A DNA stretch of 9,064 nucleotides from an uncultured Bacilli bacterium. Lineage in GTDB: Bacteria > Bacillota_I > Bacilli_A > RF39 > UBA660. Each line of letters begins with the position of its first letter. Within the stretch, counting starts at the first letter, position 1. The notes under the pieces were generated by a model. The model had not been told where the DNA came from. It saw nothing but the letters and a program-made list of their open reading frames with translations, and ran no database searches. This document shows positions 7,801-9,064 of this stretch, one piece after another. The translations under genes were made by a program, and so were the position numbers. The stretch covers positions 1 through 9,064 of the forward strand of contig CANQEF010000041.1 in NCBI GenBank assembly GCA_947594675.1, in the 5' to 3' direction.

Positions 7801-9064
7801 CAAAAATGTGATGATGAATTAACCTTATATGCTGTTTATGAAAAAACACAATTTAATTTAGAAAAACCAACTGAAAATCCTGGTTATAAGTTTAACGGAT
7901 TTAAAGATGGAAATGATACGATTCAACCATCTGACAATTATACAATCGATAGCGATAAAGAATTGAAAACAGAATGGGAATTAATCACTTATACGATTAC
8001 CTATAATGATGCTACAGAATGTACGAATTGCGAACAAATGAAATCGTATAATGTTGAAAGTGATTTTGAATTACCTACTTTACAAAAAACAGGATATACC
8101 TTTAATGGTTGGACAGTAACAGCTAAAGATGATGGAATAGGAAATATTACCAAAAATAGTACGATTACACATATTAATAAAGGGAATACAGGAAATCTTA
8201 CTTTAACTCCAAAATGGACAGTTCATACTTATTCTGTTACTTATAAAGATAAGAGTGGTGCAAATCATACTGCATCATGTACTTATGATCAAGATTGTGT
8301 TTTAACGGATATTAAACCAATTACAATTAAATATCATGATCATATTAAAGGTATAGATAAAACGGATCCTATAAAACAAGTACAAGAATTACCAATTATT
8401 AAATCTTGTAGAGAAAATGAGGATTGCCAAGAAATTCAAACGGCTGATAATCAATATTATGTTAATAACATAACAGATAAGAATAATGAAACTATTGATT
8501 TAAAAATTGTTTACGGAGGTTATAAATTACCTGAAGTAAAACGTGATAATTATGTTTTTGGAGGTTGGGGTTTAAATAAACCAAAAACTAACGGAGTAAT
8601 AAGCGATGAAGAGTTAGAAACACTAGAGATTTTGGGCTATCAAACTCTAGATGAAGATAGTGCTACTTTTGATGGAGAATATGCTTATGCAACCGAATAT
8701 GAATTAACTGATAATCAAATACTTCATGCTGTTTGGTGGGAAATTCCATATGTGGAAAAAGTATCATTTAATTTCAAAGATACAATGGACCCTGAAACAG
8801 GACAAGTTGTGGCAACATCAGAAATAGAACCAAGCTTAAATCACGCTGATGGATTTTATGTTAAGATTCCAAATAATCCTGCATATTTCGTTGATGTATT
8901 TAGTTTAAACGTAGTAACAAGTACAGCGGTTAAATTAAATACTAAAGCGATACCAGATGAAGATTATTTTGATTTATATCATAATGGTAAAGGTTTACCT
9001 ATTGAATTTTTGACACATATTGACTTGCCATTTGAAAATGAAAGCGGGGATCATAAAACGTATG
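4885..9064 (+). CDS. Giant InlB B-repeat / MucBP-like surface lipoprotein, 3' end outside window
   Basis: The frame stays open from ATG 4885 to the window edge: 1393 full codons, no stop. The N-terminus has KKSK, a hydrophobic stretch (about 13-32) and LVSC at 30-33, which fits a lipobox with C33 as the lipidated residue. An uncleaved membrane anchor is the alternative. Modules in order (B, InlB B-repeat; M, MucBP-like; D, divergent B-repeat): B 37-98, B 103-165, M 179-243, D 246-312, B 315-383, M 390-454, D 457-548, B 553-630, B 636-708, M 715-806, D 809-882, long B 887-985, short B 990-1031 (first strand missing), B with CxxC 1036-1111, B with a long insertion 1116-1284. Residues 1288-1393 are non-repeat sequence and may begin a C-terminal domain. 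The first five modules match the preceding gene in order. Apart from C33, all seven cysteines lie at 975-1181. Inferred role: extended cell-surface adhesion or binding protein; the ligand cannot be deduced. Confidence 0.9.
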   Translation, partial: MSEKQTENKKSKYYFIGGAILILIAIILLLVSCSRGYKVELKIGNSTYYQGSIKKGDTLDKVEAPTMEGYTFDGWYNGDEKVDLNTPIDEDMVLVAKFSKNTYKVTFILDNGKEDIEKTLEYGEKVEEPTAPTKKGYTFAGWYYKENQFDFNTEIKSDLNITAIWRKKNEEKPIVTTTYTVEHYLMGLDGEYDKVEKKETFTAEVGSTVKPKTKDYKGFKSPKAKKYEVEENDELVVKYYYERNKYTLTITGDKGIKGIIGNGTYYYGEAIIVNVELKDGYNFVEYSNGSKEQTITYVMEDTNATIGAKTEANSYSIEYNLNGGETAKPLPSSYTIEDTIVLERPIREGYTFDYFTVNGEKIVGNTIKPNTYLGEITIEVHYKANTDTPYKVEHYLKDIEGESYTLKETDYLEGITDETVTPSVKEYDGFTSPSEEEVTILPNGEATLKYYYERNKYSLTIYNKTLDEKIPVNHYDLDINGTIYNEDANKSITILDIYYEQSLNIEIKPKEGAHFKSWQENEVLTDELENASISVSMPSKDLELEFALETDQYTITYNSNNGHNEEIQKEYTYFFTSADAFTLEENTFTYYGHHFLGWDRDSEATTPEFPQDNLQVTENLQEVDTLYAIWEVNENTVQYRWNNKHYNEQENYLLVEQNFGETFTKPEPDPQIVGYTFLGWYKDKEGTEEWQFESEPMPNNRLILYAKWEANETPYTIEFYYMDTNGNYISEEEIKEAEGNLDSIQDKYKRETKTGLTDSEIDFTPEEAKEGFKTAVLKESATGDVIDTKVTISGDGSTVLKYFYEREKYGINVIKDNDNRIESVTFEPSKTEYYFGESVSVTIKANDGYHITKYNETTVSNDSKSVTFDYTITTSNTITITSAGHTFKVNYLDEDGSASSIEESSFTYGSDTSVTDKTITKEDHTLTIKDYERNYTGNKDKTVTFTTKFIGWATTENAIVAEYTENLSSYIPQKCDDELTLYAVYEKTQFNLEKPTENPGYKFNGFKDGNDTIQPSDNYTIDSDKELKTEWELITYTITYNDATECTNCEQMKSYNVESDFELPTLQKTGYTFNGWTVTAKDDGIGNITKNSTITHINKGNTGNLTLTPKWTVHTYSVTYKDKSGANHTASCTYDQDCVLTDIKPITIKYHDHIKGIDKTDPIKQVQELPIIKSCRENEDCQEIQTADNQYYVNNITDKNNETIDLKIVYGGYKLPEVKRDNYVFGGWGLNKPKTNGVISDEELETLEILGYQTLDEDSATFDGEYAYATEYELTDNQILHAVWWEIPYVEKVSFNFKDTMDPETGQVVATSEIEPSLNHADGFYVKIPNNPAYFVDVFSLNVVTSTAVKLNTKAIPDEDYFDLYHNGKGLPIEFLTHIDLPFENESGDHKTY
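5419..5820 (+). repeat. MucBP-like + divergent-B block, copy 1 of third gene
   Basis: Residues 179-312 encode a MucBP-like module (YTVEHYL to VVKYYYER) that runs straight into a divergent B-repeat (YTLTITGDKG, YYYGEAIIV, DGYNF). It is the counterpart of residues 174-305 of the second gene, at the same place in the module order. Confidence 0.7.
6052..6528 (+). repeat. MucBP-like + divergent-B block, copy 2 of third gene
   Basis: Residues 390-548 repeat the same pairing: YKVEHYLKDIEGE to LKYYYERNKY, then a divergent B-repeat with SLTIYNK, ILDIYYEQSLNIEI and HFKSW. This copy has no counterpart in the second gene. Confidence 0.65.
7027..7530 (+). repeat. MucBP-like + divergent-B block, copy 3 of third gene
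   Basis: Residues 715-882 hold the third pairing. The MucBP-like module is longer than in the other copies because of an inserted charged stretch (about 733-770). It closes VLKYFYEREKY and leads into a divergent B-repeat with YYFGESVSVTI and DGYHI. No counterpart exists in the second gene. Confidence 0.65.

Larger units (their letters stand above)
4993..8736 (+). repeat. B-repeat / MucBP-like array of the third gene
   Basis: This segment encodes residues 37-1284, about fifteen modules. B-repeat hallmarks include GYTFDGWY, GYTFAGWY, GYTFLGWY, GYTFNGWT and HHFLGWD, with closing strands ITAIW, LYAIW, LYAKW and LTPKW. The MucBP-like modules open YTVEHYLMGLDGEY, YKVEHYLKDIEGE and YTIEFYYMDTNGNY. 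They close KYYYERNKY, KYYYERNKY and KYFYEREKY. Confidence 0.85.

Noticed and set aside
1..9064. CRISPR array, tRNA, rRNA, insertion sequence or prophage elements
   Set aside because: No regularly spaced direct repeats, cloverleaf, ribosomal RNA motifs, transposase motifs or terminal inverted repeats were seen. The only repeats are protein-level modules.

Overview
The window is strongly AT-rich (roughly 30% G+C by eye). Nearly all of it is one-directional coding sequence on the + strand for large, modular surface proteins. Trp is TGG throughout and no in-frame TGA is needed anywhere, so the standard bacterial code fits better than the Mycoplasma code. AT-richness, N-terminal anchors of Gram-positive style, a consensus sigma-A promoter and InlB-type B-repeats suggest a low-GC Bacillota or related lineage, plausibly an uncultured host-associated one. 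That placement is inference; no taxonomic marker gene is present.

Layout: (1) 2-2227 is the 3' part of a gene encoding a protein with four tandem copies of an unrecognised ~150-residue alpha/beta module. (2) 2241-2296 is a hairpin terminator. (3) 2323-4782 is a complete 819-residue, N-terminally membrane-anchored protein with InlB B-repeats and one MucBP-like module. It ends in a C-terminal region whose element order resembles the modules of the first protein. (4) 4776-4804 is a terminator overlapping the stop codon, and 4825-4853 is a near-perfect promoter. (5) From 4885 an ORF stays open to the window's right edge (at least 1393 codons). It encodes a giant, probably lipid-anchored paralogue of the second protein.

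The second and third genes share the same first five modules: two B-repeats, a MucBP-like module, a divergent B-repeat and a B-repeat. They also share a late B-repeat carrying a CxxC pair. The third gene looks like the second with extra MucBP-like plus divergent-B blocks inserted. The first gene is probably the tail of another member. I therefore read the window as part of a tandem family of anchored, extended surface proteins, likely for adhesion or cell-envelope contact, with separate transcription units at least for the third gene. Nothing indicates phage, transposon, CRISPR, tRNA or rRNA sequence. No gene-free stretch exceeds about 100 bases, and no minus-strand gene is supported.
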